From positions 35,539,062 to 35,603,061 of the forward strand of contig NC_065885.2 in assembly GCF_932274485.2 (NCBI RefSeq): a stretch of DNA of 64,000 bases, written 5' to 3'. The notes under the pieces are model-generated. The model did not search any database, had not been told where the DNA came from, and saw nothing but the letters and a program-made list of their open reading frames with translations. This DNA is from Patella vulgata (taxonomy: Eukaryota > Mollusca > Gastropoda > Patellidae). Of the stretch, positions 12,201 through 27,200 are shown piece by piece. How positions within the stretch are numbered: position 1 is the stretch's first letter; each line of letters begins with the position of its first letter. Made by a program: the position numbers and the translations under genes.

Positions 12201-15200
12201 ACTCTCTATCAGATAGAATCAAAGTTATCTTGTTCCAAAGCATCGACCAAGGAAATTGCTTATCTCTTCTTAGCTTTAGCACGATATGTTAATCATTGAA
12301 CTAAGTCAAGATGAACATCTACATCAAGTTTTAACATTCTACCTCAATTAGAAGAAGAGTTGTTATGTTCCAAAGTCTTAACCAATCAAAATGCTTATTG
12401 CTCCTTAGCCTAAGCTGAAAATTCTCATCATCGAACTTAGTCAGGGTATTGATGTAATGAAACTATACACCAAGTTTCATCACTCTCACTTAATTAGAAC
12501 TAAAGTTATCGTGTCCCAAAGTATCAACCAATCAAATTGCTTATCTCTGCTTACCCTAAGCAGAAAATGCTCATCTTCACACCCCATCAAGGCATTGACC
12601 TAATAAACACCTACACCAAGTTTGAACATTCTAGCTCAAATAGAAGGAGAGTTATTGTGTTCCAAAGTCTCGTCCAATCAAATTGCTTATCGCTCTGCTT
12701 ACTCTGAGCAGAAAATGCTCATTGTCGAACTTAGTCAAGGTATTGATGTAATGAAACTATACACCAAGTTTCATCACTCTCACGTAATTAGAACTAAAGT
12801 CATCGTGTCCCATAGCATCAACCAATCAAATTGCTTATCTCGGCTTACCCTAAGCCGAAAATGCTCATCTTCGAACTCCATCAAGGCATTGACCTAATAG
12901 ACACCTACACCAAGTTTGAACATTCTAGGTCAATTAGAAGGAGAGTTATTGTGTCCCAAAAAGTGTGACGGACAGACAGGCGGACGGGACAGACAGGCGG
13001 ACAGACAGACAGACGGACGAACCCATTTTAATAGTCCCCTGCTTTCTTCGAAAGGCGGGGGACATTATCAAACTTAGTCAAGGTATTACTGTAATGAAAC
13101 TATACACCAAGTTTCATCAATCTCACTTAATTAGAACTAAAGTTATCGTGTCCCAAAGCATCAACCAATCAAATTGCTTATCTCTGACCTAATCAACACA
13201 TACACCAAGTTTGAACATTCTAGCTCAATTAGGAAGAGAGTTATCGTGCCCCAAAGTATCAACCAATCAAATTGCTTATCTCTGCTTACCCTAAGCGGAA
13301 AATGCTCATCTTCGAACTCCATCAAGGCATTGACCTAATAAACACATACACCGAGTTTGAACATTCTAGCTCAATTAAAAGTTATCGTGTCCCAAAGCAT
13401 CAACCAATCAAATTGCTTATCTCTGCTTACCCTAAGCGGAAAATGCTCATCTTCGAACTCCATCAAGGCATTGACCTAATCAACACATACACCAAGTTTG
13501 AACATTCTAGCCCAATTAGGAAGAGAGTTATCGTGTCCCAAAGCATCAACCAATCAAATTGCTTATCTCTGCTTACCCTAAGCGGAAAATGCTCATCTTC
13601 GAACTCCATCAAGGCATTGACCTAATAAACACATACACCAAGTTTGAACATTCTAGCTCAATTAGGAAGAGAGTTATTGTGTCCCAAAAAGTGTGACGGA
13701 CAGACAGACGGACGGACAGACGGACAGACAGACAGACAGACGGACGAACCCATTTTAATAGTCCCCTGCTTTCTTCGAAAGGCGGGGGACAAAAATGTTC
13801 ACTATCAAACTGAAGTACCTGGTAGTGAGTGAAACTATACACTATCACTCTCCATCAGTTAGAATCAAAGTTATCTTGTCCCAAAACATCAACCAAAGAA
13901 ATTGCTTAGCTCAGCTATGCTTTAATGGGAAATATTAATCATTGAACTCAGTCAAGACATTCACCTAATGAACATCTCTCAATTACAAGCAGAATTGTTA
14001 TGTTACAAGGTGTTGACCAATCAAATTGCTTATCGCTACATAGCCTAAGCAGAAAATTTGAATCATCGAACATAGTCAATGTATTGATATAATGAATCTA
14101 TACTCAAGAGTTTCATCGTTCTCAGTCCATTAGAACCAAAGTTATCATTAAGGTATTGATATAATAAAACTATACACAGTTTCACCACTACCACTCAATT
14201 AGAATCAAAGTTGTCGAGCTCTCAAGTCAAATTGCTTATCGCTTTGCTTACCCTGAGCCGAAAATGCTCTCCTAATCAAACTTAGTCAAGGTACTGATGT
14301 GATGAAACTATAAGTTATCATGTCCCAAAGCATCAACCAATCAAATTGCTTGTCTCTGCTTACCCTAAGCATAAAATGCTCATATTTGAACTCCATCAAG
14401 GCTTTTACTGAATAAACACCTACACCAAGTTTGAACATTCCAGCCCAATTAGGAGGAAAGTTATTGTGTCCCAAAAAGTGTGACGGACAGACAGACAGAC
14501 GAACCCATTTTAATAGTCAACTGCTTTCTTCGAAAGGTAGGGGACAAAAATGTTGGGGGGGGGGGGGGGGGCAAGGGCTTCTGGAGGCGCCAATGGGGCT
14601 TCTGGGAGTGCCGATGTACCTACACTTGACGGCCCACAGAGATGGCACAGTGGACGCATTTCCCTTCGGAGAAGGGTCTAGGGTGCTCTCTCCACAGTAA
14701 AGTTGGGAAAATAGAGTTTGCAACTAAGGAAAGAAACTATGATAATGATGGAAAATTTCAATTTTGAGGGGTGGAGGGGGCCTAGCTACAGGCCTGCTTT
14801 AGAGTAGAACTTGATGGAGAAATGTTTATTAATCTTAATTGCAAAATTTAAGAAAGCAATATGAAAGTTTACAAGTAAAAGTTAGAAGATAATTTACCTT
14901 GATTACCATGATTTGTGTGTTTTGAAATGTAGTATAGGTACATGTGTGTACATAAACAGACATAAACCAAAAGTTAGTATTTCCATATAGACCGTGTTAT
15001 TTATATTATGGAAACATTGTTTGAAATAATTCACAGAAATGATGTAGGGACTAAGATATGATTAAAATAAGGCAGTTGGATCTGTGGCTAAGTAGTTTGA
15101 TGTGTGCACTTTAGATTTTACGGCACAGCCTGTAACCGATAAAACTGCTGCAGTTGTCATTCCAAGCTTGTGTATGTCAAAGAGTAGGTTCACCTCTTGG

Positions 15201-18200
15201 ATTTGTTTTGGTTACCTCCTACTTCTAAGGACCGCAATGCTCAACTGAATTGTTGAAATAAAGATATAATATTATATGCAAGTCCCTCGGTGACCTAGTT
15301 ACTGTTGAGTGGTCCCTCTTTATGAATAAAACAGAAACATTTTGACATGACCAATCAAAAAAATTAATCCGAAACGGAAACCTAATGGATGAGACCGTGT
15401 GTGCTTGTGAGTTGTGAATCAGACTTCTTTAAAAAGTATTTTAGTATTAAAAAACTTTCCTCTATGACTAAACTCTTACTACGTATTTTATCCTGTTGGG
15501 TTCAAGTAACAAGGAAATAGACCAAAAAATGACAAACAGTAGTTCAAATAGCAACTATTTATTTTTGCCACAAAAACCAAAAAAGCATAAAAACAACAGA
15601 ACTCTAATATTGATACAAGAAGGACACGCTTGTTTGGAGAAACCAGTTTTGGAGATGGGCCAGATTATATCAAAGGACAATCAAACTGGTGGGAAAAACA
15701 GGTCACTTCTCCATCTGACAAATTATACTCTCCTTGATTCAGTGATAATATCTTAAAAGCTTTATTAATACGCTAAGATATTCTAATATTACCTCTGTAA
15801 TGATTCTGTGTGTTCAAATTTTTATTAGTTTAAAGATGGGTTCCCCGCGTACAAACTGGGTGATTTAATGGTATATATGGACTAAAAAAATATTCAAACT
15901 AATTAATTTGTCATAACTTTGCTTCAAATCCTTCTCAAACATTGTAATTGCAAAGGAATGTCCTGCTATCAAAATTCGATCAAACCAGGTCCTGTTAACG
16001 TCACGTGACTTACCTCTCTTGGAAGTCAGAGGAGAATTCATTGCATACATAAGACGATGTTGTCTTTAATCGCTTACTATTTATTACAAATATCGAATCC
16101 TAATCAAATTCTCAGATTATCCACTACCTGCGTTTTTTTTCCGTCATTTTTATCTCAGAATGTGTTGTACGTCTAATTCTTCATAAAGTTTATCAACTTG
16201 TACATTAAGCGCTCAATGTTCGCGTGTGACCTTTGACATCACACGTGCAGAATTTCCTAATCGTCAGGCTTTTGATTTGAGAACCCTTACATTTTTGTCC
16301 TGTATATGCTCCATGAGTGTTTTTCGGGGAATCCAGTATTTTTCTAGCAAGATTGGATATCTCTACTTTCCATAGATACCAAAATTACCCTACTTTTATT
16401 GGAAATAACCACCTGATAAATACTTTTCTGGGAACCCATCTTTAACAATCCATCTTAAACTAGCCCACAGGTTTTCTAGTTGACATTACCTGTACACCTC
16501 AATGCGCTAGATGACAAATAATCATCTTCCTTATCGAAATATAACAAAATAACGACATGAAAGTGTTTTTTAAACAGTAATCTTCTCTTAACAATTAAAA
16601 CATGTCGTCTTGACCTGGTGGGTTGAGGATAAAAATAAAATATTATTCAGGCATCAACTAAGTGAAAACAATAGATGGGCATAACTTAAGACAGTATTAA
16701 TCTATTTGAACAATTTTTCATCCTATATGCATTTTGGTAAAACCACATTTTATTGTGCGTAGTCTAAAATGTCTATCAATTTAATGTTATTAACAGATCC
16801 TAATCAAATATTTCTTCTACATTTGTATATGCTTTATTTGGATCTAAACATAGTATCCCAGTGTTATTAACTGGTTTGAGAGAAATCTAGCCCTCAGTTT
16901 ATTTATGGTTTGTTTCACAGATGTTAGCTTTATGAGTCAGCAATTCAACCAGAACAAAAAACATTCAGGGCAACTAGCCAAATCTATTATATTTTAACTT
17001 TTGGCCCATAGCCAAAAATTATGTGGCAATATGTCTGTGGAAAGCAGATGAAGGCAGGCAGGATTGAGATCAAATTGTGGCTTGTGTTACATAATAATAA
17101 CATTTAGATGAGTCCTGTGAGAATTTATTCTTAATATCAAAGTTTAGTTAGTATTTGATACATGGCAATCAGTGATATGTGCTAATTTCCACAACTCAGA
17201 TGGTTTGATATGACAGTTGTACATTTTTTATTAAAGTTTGTCTGGGAACAGGATTATATACAATGACTCAGGTTTCTTACATATCATAAATCTACCTGAA
17301 TTATGAATATGTTGGTCATGTGCTTGATAAGTTGTTAAATTATCTAGGCTGTCATTTATAGATTGTGATATGTCTTCATCAAAATCTACTTGGCATAAAT
17401 AGGTTTCAAATTGCTGTTGGTGTAATCAATTCACATGCAGTCAGAAAATAACAAATTGATAATCCCCTCATTTTTCATCTTAAAGACTGTTTATAAGTTT
17501 ATTTTGTTTGTTTGATGCATTGAGTCCATACTGCATAGTATAACAATGCACTGAAAAAATAAATTTTCTTCTAAGATTCGGTAGTCAAGCAAAGACTAAA
17601 CTCTTTCATTTAAAAAAATTATCAAAATCAGTTTTTTAAGTTTACATGTTTAAACATATGACATGTTATAGTAATGTGTGTGAATACATATTCTTCTCGG
17701 GTCTATGGGTCAATATATTTCACAGATACCGAATTTCATGTTTATGTAGATCTTATTAATGACAAACAATATATTAAAAATAACTTTAAAATCCCCTGAA
17801 AAACATGCCATATTGTTCTTGATAATTTCTTTTCAGGTCCTAATAACTTCTGATTTGTTCTTTAGAAATTTGTAACTTTCTTCAAAGTTTTAAAATAAGT
17901 AATGTAATGTAGACTGGGGGAGATTGATTACCAAAGTAAAGATACATGTAGGTGTGTTATATTCATGACCTATTATATACCAAGATCCTTTAGTCTAAGT
18001 TTGTAATATGTAATAGGATTGGCTTCGGGAAACTCAAGTTATATAAAGCATTTTCACATACAGGATTTTCAAAAATATTTAGGTCTTTTTCATACTAGAT
18101 AAGAATCAATTTGATTACAAGTTTTAAAAAATAAAGATGACATGGACAAAGACACAAAATAGATCACCTCTGCAACCCACATACAAGCCGCATTTATCAA

Positions 18201-21200
18201 TATTGAAAGTTTTACAACCATTTGTTTATATGTGATGCAAATTTTAGGAAACACTGTTGGACTATAGCTATAAGCTTATTGATAGCTTATCAGTGTTTCA
18301 GTCATTAACTTGAGAAGTTAATCTTATATTCATGATTTTACATCTAATCATAGTATCAATGTCCAAACGTAATCATGTGACAGTCTTATCCATTATATCT
18401 AATGACCATAAAATTATTCCCTTTTTTTTATACATCAAGACACCTACAGAAGTATGTTAACTTTCCAATTTCGCAAACAGTCATATATTCTGTCCAGACA
18501 CTATAATTGAGCTAGTTTTAAAATGTTGTCTGAATGCTAAGGTGGGAAAAACACATGAATAATAACCCATGGCTGTCAGAAGAGTTTAGCTAATTTTGCT
18601 TGTAATGCATGTACATGTATGTGTAAACATTACACCCTCCTGGCTTAAAAACGCTGAGTTTTCAAACTAGCTAAAACAGGTTTATGTCCATCTGAACTGA
18701 AATTTAAGCACAGGCAATACTGACCAGCGACCTGGCATTTTTAAACTAGCTTATATTTGACATTCTGAAGTGAAATTTCAGTACAAGCAATAAAGACCAG
18801 CGACCTGAATATCTGCTTGTATGGTTACGAAAATAATCCTTTATGTCTGGTAGGCATGTGATGGAAAAAAATCAAATTAGAAATTTCTAATCTAATTATA
18901 ATTGCTTGCCGTGCCAACACAACCATACCATTATAATGTAATCAAATTTACTTGCACCTGATCTAGGAAAGTTTTTTTCTGGTTTTCTACATCAAGTTCA
19001 AAATGCCAAAGCAAATGGTACTGATAAGCTAATTTGGGAAATGTCTGACAGTTCTCAAACAAGTTGGATGTATCTGGCATTGCTGATAAAAATGTCTGTT
19101 TTAAAGAAAGTTCTTGGAAAATTACCAGAACGAAACCAGGTAGTAAATGAGAATAACCACATGTGGTTTCTACATCAAGAATGTGCCAGTTAATGATTAA
19201 CTCAACTGGTATGTAGTGTGTGCTAATTTCTGTTGGTTTCGTATAAAAAACACATATTTCCTTTATTTTATGCCTGTAGAAAACACAACATTGAATTAGT
19301 TTAAAGGAGCTAAATCGCTAATATTTGGGACCTAGAAATTGACCCAAATGGGTAGCAACGCATATAATAATGTAATCTGATTGTATATAAAATGATTTAC
19401 ATTTAATTGTTTCCGTTTTGACTCTAATTTCAAATCAGTTATGTCCAGCGAAATACTGCATGTGTCTCAACCCTATGGCAATTTCTAGCGTCTGGTTATT
19501 CCAGTCTATTGAGCAGGCTCTCCAGTTGAATATATCTAGATTCGTTCTTTCTGGTCACTTGTTGCAAATGACGCTAAAACACACTCTTGTACATGATTCG
19601 TGTACCAAGGGTACAATGTTTATTTTGTCTTAAATATTGGATATCAGAAGCCTGCCTTTTCCTGGTAAGATCACAACATCAATGTTGATTTGAATTGACA
19701 AATAATTCGTATTTTCAACGTGTAAGACTTTGGATGATATTGAGTTAGAGACTTAGCTACTTTAATACACGCACATGTATATGTATTGTTGAAAAGTAGG
19801 CTTTACAAAATACCTTTAACTCAATTTTGTGTACAACCTAGAATTATTTCAATGAGAATCTTTATGAAATCTGTCAGGAATTTTATCTATGGTTACAATG
19901 GCTGTACTTTAATTTGCTTAAAATAAAGTGTCGTCAAATTGGATTATTCATGTTTAAGTTACAAAATCAAACATCTAATGTCAGTACACACTTTGTTTTT
20001 GTTAATTAGTTTCATGATGTTTTGACAAAATAATAAAACTTTGTTTTAAAAGGTAAAGTCTAATGAGTTTTGGTCTTGTGTTAATTAAGCAAAGACCTGG
20101 ATGAACCTCAGATATTTTTATCTATTTTAATTGGCAAGTGTTCAACTTTTCTTAAACAGCTTGTATTATATTTTTTTGCAACTAGTAATCGCCTTTTATA
20201 AGTAATAACATGTCGTCTGTTTGGGGTTTTTATTTTGTGTAAGGACCATTGTAAAAGGTTAAATTTTGAATGGGGGTGGGGGTGGAATGTAATCTATTGG
20301 TTTTAATTGAGAGACATTTGCACTTATTTAGATCTCCGTGGATCAGTAAAAAAATTATTTATTTTGATTTGGTATGAATTGGCTATACAGACTATATCAG
20401 TGTTTTCAATTTTGATTGTGTGCAAAATTTGGGAGAAATTTGTATATGCAACCAATCAGTGAGATATACATTTAACATTCATCAATCGTCTACACATTAC
20501 ATTGTGTAGTGTTTTTCACAGTGTTCAGCAAATGCACAAACAAAATTCTTTACTAAAGGTACAATGCTAGGCTTTTCAATAATTAGGTCAGTTTAGAGGG
20601 TTTTTTAATATTAGTGTTATGGTTACAGTACATTTATTATTTACAGTGTGCTCCTTTCACCAAGTTTATCACCAATTTGGTGTCTTTTACTCTAAAAGTT
20701 CAGATAAGTGAATAGATATTATATTATAAAAGTAATTTCTTGATCATTATTGATAGTGATAATGTCCCTTTAAAGGACTAATGAATGAGCTCTTATTATC
20801 CAATTACATGTGCATTGATGGTATATTACTGAATCAAGAAATATGAGTTATGTGTGCTTTCTATATTTAATTCATAAAAAACACAATTACTGATTGTGTT
20901 TCGAATAACATCAATTATTACCGTACAACATATATATTACATAATAGTATTAAAATAAAATTCTTGCCATTTGTGTAAATTCACAGGAGACTGCTGTACA
21001 TGTATATCAACAGTGGATGCACTTTATCATAAAAGTACAATATATTTATTTAGTCTGGGGTACCAGGATTAGACAAGTCTGCTGAAGGCAATGCCTGCTG
21101 ATCAGAATGATGTGTTCAACTGGAGGTGCATTACAGGATGTCAAACTATAAATGTCATCATATTCATTTTCTTCTTCAGATAAGTTCTGATGCAGACATG

Positions 21201-24200
21201 GAATAAGAGTTACAGTAGCTCTGGTACTGAATAACATCAGATCAGAATCAGACCAGCAATTAGAAATAGAATCTCTATATACATATAACCTGATGTTCAA
21301 ATTGAGGTATGAAGGAAACATATATTTTGAAGATTTGTAATATAAATGCCTGGATTCACAATAATATAAATTAGGATTTGTGTACCCTTCTTTTCAATCT
21401 GATTTACTCCATTTAGTAAGAATACTTTCTGAATATTTGTTGGACCAGGGTATGTGATACTTTTAAGATTCAACTGTATTTTTCTTTTTATTGAAAACAT
21501 AATAATCTTACATGTATTCAGTTCCTGTGATTTTGATAAGGTGGTCAGAGATTCAAAACATATTCATACATATAATTTTTTGTATTTAAAAGCAAATTTC
21601 ATTTTAAATACGTGAATACTCCACCCCCAACAGTCATCAATAACGCAGGATCAAGTTCTTATAGAATGGATTACAGCTAATTAGTCCTTAATAGATAATT
21701 AGTCTTTAAAAGTAAAATATTGTGTCCTAAAACAGCTAATAAGATCCCCAATATATGTGAAATCCTCTAACGGCTACATGTAAATAGCCTCCAATAGCTA
21801 GTTAGTCTCCAACAGCTAATCTATTACTATTCCATAGTATAATAGCTAGATATTACATACATTTCGTCCTCAACAGCTAATAAGTTTTCCAGTAAGTGTA
21901 GTCCACAGTAGAGATTTAGAATTGAAGAAATACTCCATGGCATTCATGTACATATACATAAGCTCATTTTAAATTATTCCACGCTGCTAAAGTAATTCCA
22001 AAATTCTGCTATGTCCTTTGTTAATCCGGCATAATATCCAGAGCAGCTAGTCCAAGATACAGTGTATTATTATAATACTCCATTATTCTGCTAGTCCTAG
22101 GGGGATCGTTTTTATATACTGTGATGTAGTCCAACATGTATACTCCAAGGTAAAATTCTTCCACATCTGTTAAAGCTTAGCTGTGTAATCCCTGAGTTGA
22201 GGTAGACTTTTTCTTGTACAGTACTCCAATTCTGTAATACTCCATCCATTGGTGACATTGTCGCCATAAAAGATCGCGTCTTTAGTAAACCTTGTGTAGA
22301 TCTTACCTTATCAATCTACTATTATAAGTTAGGCATTTGCGGCACTAAAATCAGACTGAAAGCATTTTGATACTCCATTGAACACATGGCAAGGGTAATC
22401 CAAGAGGTGGCAGTGTATATTTATATATATATATATATATAATATCCGAGTGTGTTAGGCTTATATATATAGATCAAAATATCTAAGTAAAATCCAAAAA
22501 TTGGAGTTCCACAACAAAAGGGTATAATAAAATAAAAGAGTTCGGGAAAATTGAAATAGCAACTAAAACACACTGTAATTTACTGATAAACACAGCACAA
22601 ACAAAGAATAAAATTAACAGGCAAAGAGTTATTTACAGAAAAGCTCCCAATTTTTTATTGTTAGTTTTTCTCGGTGATATTTTAGGTTTTTTTAGACACA
22701 CATCTAATAAAGTACAAAGCCATGTCACCTCTTGGAATAAAAGTACAGAACAGAGCAAACATAAGTTGATAAATTACTAGTATAGTGTATGTTGTGACTA
22801 GTCTAATCTAGGCTGCTATAGTTATGTTTATCCAGAATGAAGGGGAAGCTAATAGTTATAGTTTAACCCTCATTCACTTTTCTAGCAGTGTATGTGTAAG
22901 TTAATGTGTTTGGTAGCAACATGAGCAGAAAAATTCACCATTCACAAAATGATAACTAATGTTTACATAAGTTTGTAAAAAAAAATTACCAACTACAAGA
23001 GTCAAATCAGCCTCCTCAACATTTTCATTGGCTTGACTCAATGTCGACCATTACGACAACATCACTACATCACCAGTCATGTGACTTACCCCTTTTGCCA
23101 GTTTGAAAATGTGGCCGTGGTGGTGCTGCTACTACTTCGTGGAGTCGTGGCATGGTAAGTTCCACGTTCTGGTTCACGGGTTCTCGTCACCACACTGCCT
23201 GTTGCTGTCCCTTCACAGTACTCGGTTTGGACCACACTGCCATCTATGTTATTCTCTGCATTATGAGCTTTGGCTGCAGATTTGATGTCCATAAATGCCA
23301 CAGTGGCACCCCCCTCATTTTCTTTGCCATTATGGACTCTTACACTTTGTATTTTACCATATCTGTAATGAAAAGTAAAAAAGATTCATGATTTGGTTCT
23401 ACAAAATTGACTTTAATAACATTTTGTTGATTACAGTAGAATTTCATAATGATAAATTTATATCACGTGTTCAGTGCATGAACTATGTTTTAGAGAGAGG
23501 GTTTACATGTAGGCATAGCCTGTTTCCCGATTCAAATTCTGATATTTACTGAATAAAAATATTGTTTATAAAAAAAACCTGTGTTTTAGGTCTTCTATTC
23601 CATTTTTTATACTGGTAAATATGGGAATTAGCAATTATTCTTGAAAATACTGTAGGTGGAAATTACATCGGTATGTTTGGAAACCCAGTGTAACAATGTA
23701 ATAAGTTTCATTTTTATCAGAAATAAAAGATATACTTTTCCAAAAAATACATGTCTTTTATTTGTTTCTGCTACGTTCTTTAGTGAATAGGGGTCTTGGT
23801 TCATTTTCTTCAAGCTCTTTAATCTAGTCAAGAACATTAGGCTTTCAAGTACAGTATTAAATTTAATAACTGGTTATAAATTATAATACATGTCACAAGT
23901 TCATATATGGGGATTATCAATTTGACCTAGGTTATGGTTGCACTTATGAAGTATGACCTAATAAAACTAAGTAATATTAAGTCAAAGTCACGATTTCCTT
24001 AAATTAAGATAGTCTTACAATAATACTTGTATGGATTTAATTCAAGGTCTTAAAAAAAAAAGGTGGAATGTTTTAGTAGTTCAAAACCAAACCAGGCACT
24101 ACTAGTAAAAATTTCTATATTGCTAACTTCATAAGAAAGCTTTAATGTATGAAAAGACAAATAAAGACATTAATGTTGATGGAGGGCAGTGATGTAGATG

Positions 24201-27200
24201 TTATGGCTTGTTTTCTATGCAAGTATGATACAATGTGTGTATGTACATGACGGAGCAGAATCTGCTATCAAGTCAATTACTGAAATGATATAACATTTGG
24301 CTCTAAAATGAGTAAGTTAGTGTTGTAAAGATGTTAAACCCCTTTTCCCTCCTTATTGATTGCCTATTCTTTATAGTGGGCAAGAAGTCTTAGATATTAA
24401 TGCAATAAGAAAGCTCTATTTTCAGCATATTTATCACCTTACCATGGGCGTTTACCGATAACATATGTTACTCAATATAATTCTCAAGCCAAAGCTTGTT
24501 TTTTTGTGTAGCTAAAATGGATTCTCTTGTGCTTTCATGAAAATCAATAATCAATACTTCTTATTGTGAGATTTCACAAGCAGTCCAGGTCACAATAAAA
24601 AGAAACCTTCTTAAAGCAAGAAACGTCAATTAAAACAGCTGAATATAAGGATAGAGAATAAAGCCGAACTGGGAATTGTAGCTGTACATAATATATAACC
24701 AGTCCAGCAAAGCTTTATAATTTCAAGAGGTGATTACTTGGCAGGCAGCCAAAACCTTTCATTGGCTAGAGGCTGTAATACAAATACCATTAATCCATGT
24801 TTCTATGGCAACGGTCATTATCAACCAGTTTACAATAGCAGGCTGAAGAAAGGATCTATTTTAAGATGGTTTTGCTCTGTGGAGTTTCAACACCAACTTG
24901 AATAACAAAACAACTTTTGTAGCCTACAGGCAGAGCTAAACTACATTTTATATAGTAATTTACTGTTTCAGCCATATCCCAAAACACACCATGATAGAAG
25001 TCATTCATTATTTAAAACAACTCTTTTAATTCTCATTTTAAACCTATATAATTGCCATTAATGCAAAATAAATCAACATTTAAGAGATGTTAATTGAAGT
25101 GATTGATGGATGAACAATATATTTAGAAGTCTTTTTATTTGAAGGTAGAAAAGAATACCCTACCAAACCAGTACATAGTTTAAAGAGGAATAAGAACATT
25201 TCATATTTTGATAGCTTATACAGCGACATAGGCCTACATTGTATGCAAATTTGAGCCACCTCTGCTAGGGCTGTCAAAAAATATTGCTATATCGATATAT
25301 TGCAATACACTGTATTGATGCATTTTTATCGTATCGATATTTTTCTACTTTTATTTTATATTCAAATGTAAGCTAGATAAAGACTTCATAATAAGTCATA
25401 TTATTTAGGCTTTACAATAAGTCTGCAAAGACAAGACCAAAGTTGTAAAATCCTATAAAAAGAAATATGTATTCACATAATTCAGTCATATTATAGGCTT
25501 TGCATTAAAAAAATAAGTATCCAATACCAAAGTTGTAAAAACAATAAAACTATTCAAAATAAAACTGTGCTTTCTGATAAAACCCGACTTTATCGAAGTA
25601 TTGCAATAATGAAATATATTGCAATACTTTTTGTCAAGTATCACAATATATTGCAATATGATTTTTGGCTGGCCGCAATACACAGTCCTAACCTCTGCTC
25701 ATCCATTACTGATTCGGTAGTTTTAAGATTTATTACACATGATAGCGGTTGGATTTCCAAGACGTAGTTCAGTCTAGGTAGGGTGTCTTTAAACAAGATA
25801 TGATACAAAATTGATTACATTTCATTTTTTGCTTGAAGTTATAATTCCTCTTTAAACTTAAATAAACATCCTACTCCACTCAAAATTCACATTTGAATCA
25901 ACTTGAACAACTTTGTATTACATGTACAATGACATAAAAACGTGATTCTTATTCATTTGCTTCAACGTCTCTCTATAATACTGTAGTGTAGGCCAACGTT
26001 CACAAAAAATATTCAGGGTACACCCTTATACATGCAGATCAATAGAATATGCCTGCCTTACTATCAAATACATATAACATCCTAAAATTTATTCAAAATT
26101 TTCATTTTCAAGCTTGGGTGTTCCTATTTATAGGTATATCTAATTTAAAAGGGGATCGGGAAAGTTATAGCGTTAAAATAAAAATTGGTTGACAGATTCT
26201 GAAATCACTCCTACAGTGGTTATAGATATGCAGAAATTATTCAAAATAACGCCCTTGATAAAGAACTGAGTTCACGACAATTTGGACTATTGAAGCCATT
26301 TTGCTATATACATATAACTTTCTATGTCATAATACTACAAAGATTCTCTGCTACACATGTAGTAAAAACATCATACTTAAACATGGACATGGGAATATGA
26401 TCAAAATAGATGACTTAGATATAAAGTCTAAAAAAAAAAAAAAATCATTGATTTTTCGAGTGCAAGTAAGTCCTTTTTTCAGACACTGCTTATTGACAAT
26501 TTTGCCCTTGCAATATACAGGTAAAAAGTTACTACACTTCTTATTATTTGCTCGCCATATCTTATTTTGATGATTTTATTATTTAAATGGTTAATCATAT
26601 AATTTAAGTGTGTATCCACTGCGTTAAAACACAAGGTTTACTGTAAATAACTCAAATCATATATTATTCAGTATTTCAATTTCATTCTCAATTTTAGAAA
26701 CATGTAATTTATGGCCATATTTCCACCAAGATTCTTTTGACTAATATTTTTATGACATTGGTTAGAAATAATAAAATATAATATACAGTATCACAAATTA
26801 TTATACTGTACATTATATTTCTTGTGATATTTTGATTATTTCCTCGCAATGAATATGAATACACTGTCAATAAACATTGTATTGTATTGTGGTGTAGTGT
26901 ATACCATACATGTACCTAGTAGCATACAAGAATATATTAAGGGGTATATATTGAATATTGCACTCTACAATTCAAGATACATTGTTGCAACTCAGTTTGG
27001 TTATATTATTTACAACCTAAATACCGTTATTTGACCTAAATAATTTATTCATTTTCGTCGAATTACTGTTTTTGATAAATGTGTGGATAGATTGTGTGAA
27101 ATCAAAATAACAAACTTGCTGTATTTTTGATAATAGTAACACGTTTAGTTTATAATATGAATATCGTTTGACACACATTGTACAATTTCGATATTGTAAT

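Larger units (their letters stand above)
11905..14546 (+). mobile_element. Composite of a GTCCCCCGCC-ended element with internal ~145-bp tandem monomers
   Basis: Two head segments (CAAGCCAACAGTRAGGCTGATG then GTCCCCC, at ~11929 and ~12066) precede a long array of ~141-146-bp monomers. Conserved monomer blocks are ACCAATCAAATTGCTTATC, CTTACCCTAAGC, AATGCTCATC and TCAAGG. Three tails, each a GACGGACAGAC run, then CCCATTTTAATAGTC, then CTTTCTTCGAAAGG and GGGGAC, end near 13069, 13791 and 14546. The motifs GTCCCCCGCC and GGCGGGGGAC are exact complements. A shorter single copy lies at 31830-32395. Such mobile elements holding tandem repeats are known in molluscs (the pearl elements of bivalves); a relationship is inference. 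Confidence 0.75.
2214..23089 (-). other. SPEN intron 2 (20.9 kb), overview
   Basis: AT-rich intronic DNA. Recognised contents: SINE at 4877-5247, SINE tails at 7572-7617 and 7690-7800, a GA run at 8417-8435, TTAA MITEs at 8900-10144, 15834-16441 and 19305-19761, partial repeats at 10864-11045 and 11225-11559, the tandem-repeat composite at 11905-14546, and degenerate repeats at 18663-18815 and 21660-22245. I see nothing recognisable in 2214-4860, 5261-7570, 7801-8895, 14560-15829, 16446-18660, 18816-19300, 19766-21655 or 22450-23089. It may carry enhancers or unseen linker exons. Confidence 0.7.

Noticed and set aside
12967-13022. CRISPR-like regular repeats
   Set aside because: Simple GACA/GACG microsatellite in a eukaryotic repeat; no spacers.
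13272-13625. A 117-residue open frame with a repeated protein-like unit (MLISAYPKRKMLIFELHQG)
   Set aside because: It is a by-product of the tandem monomers: one spacing is 141 bp, a multiple of three, so the frame stays open. No family resemblance, start context or splice support.
23103-23391. Plus-strand open frames around 23.1-23.4 kb
   Set aside because: They lie antisense to SPEN exon 2, which has clear RRM1 homology.
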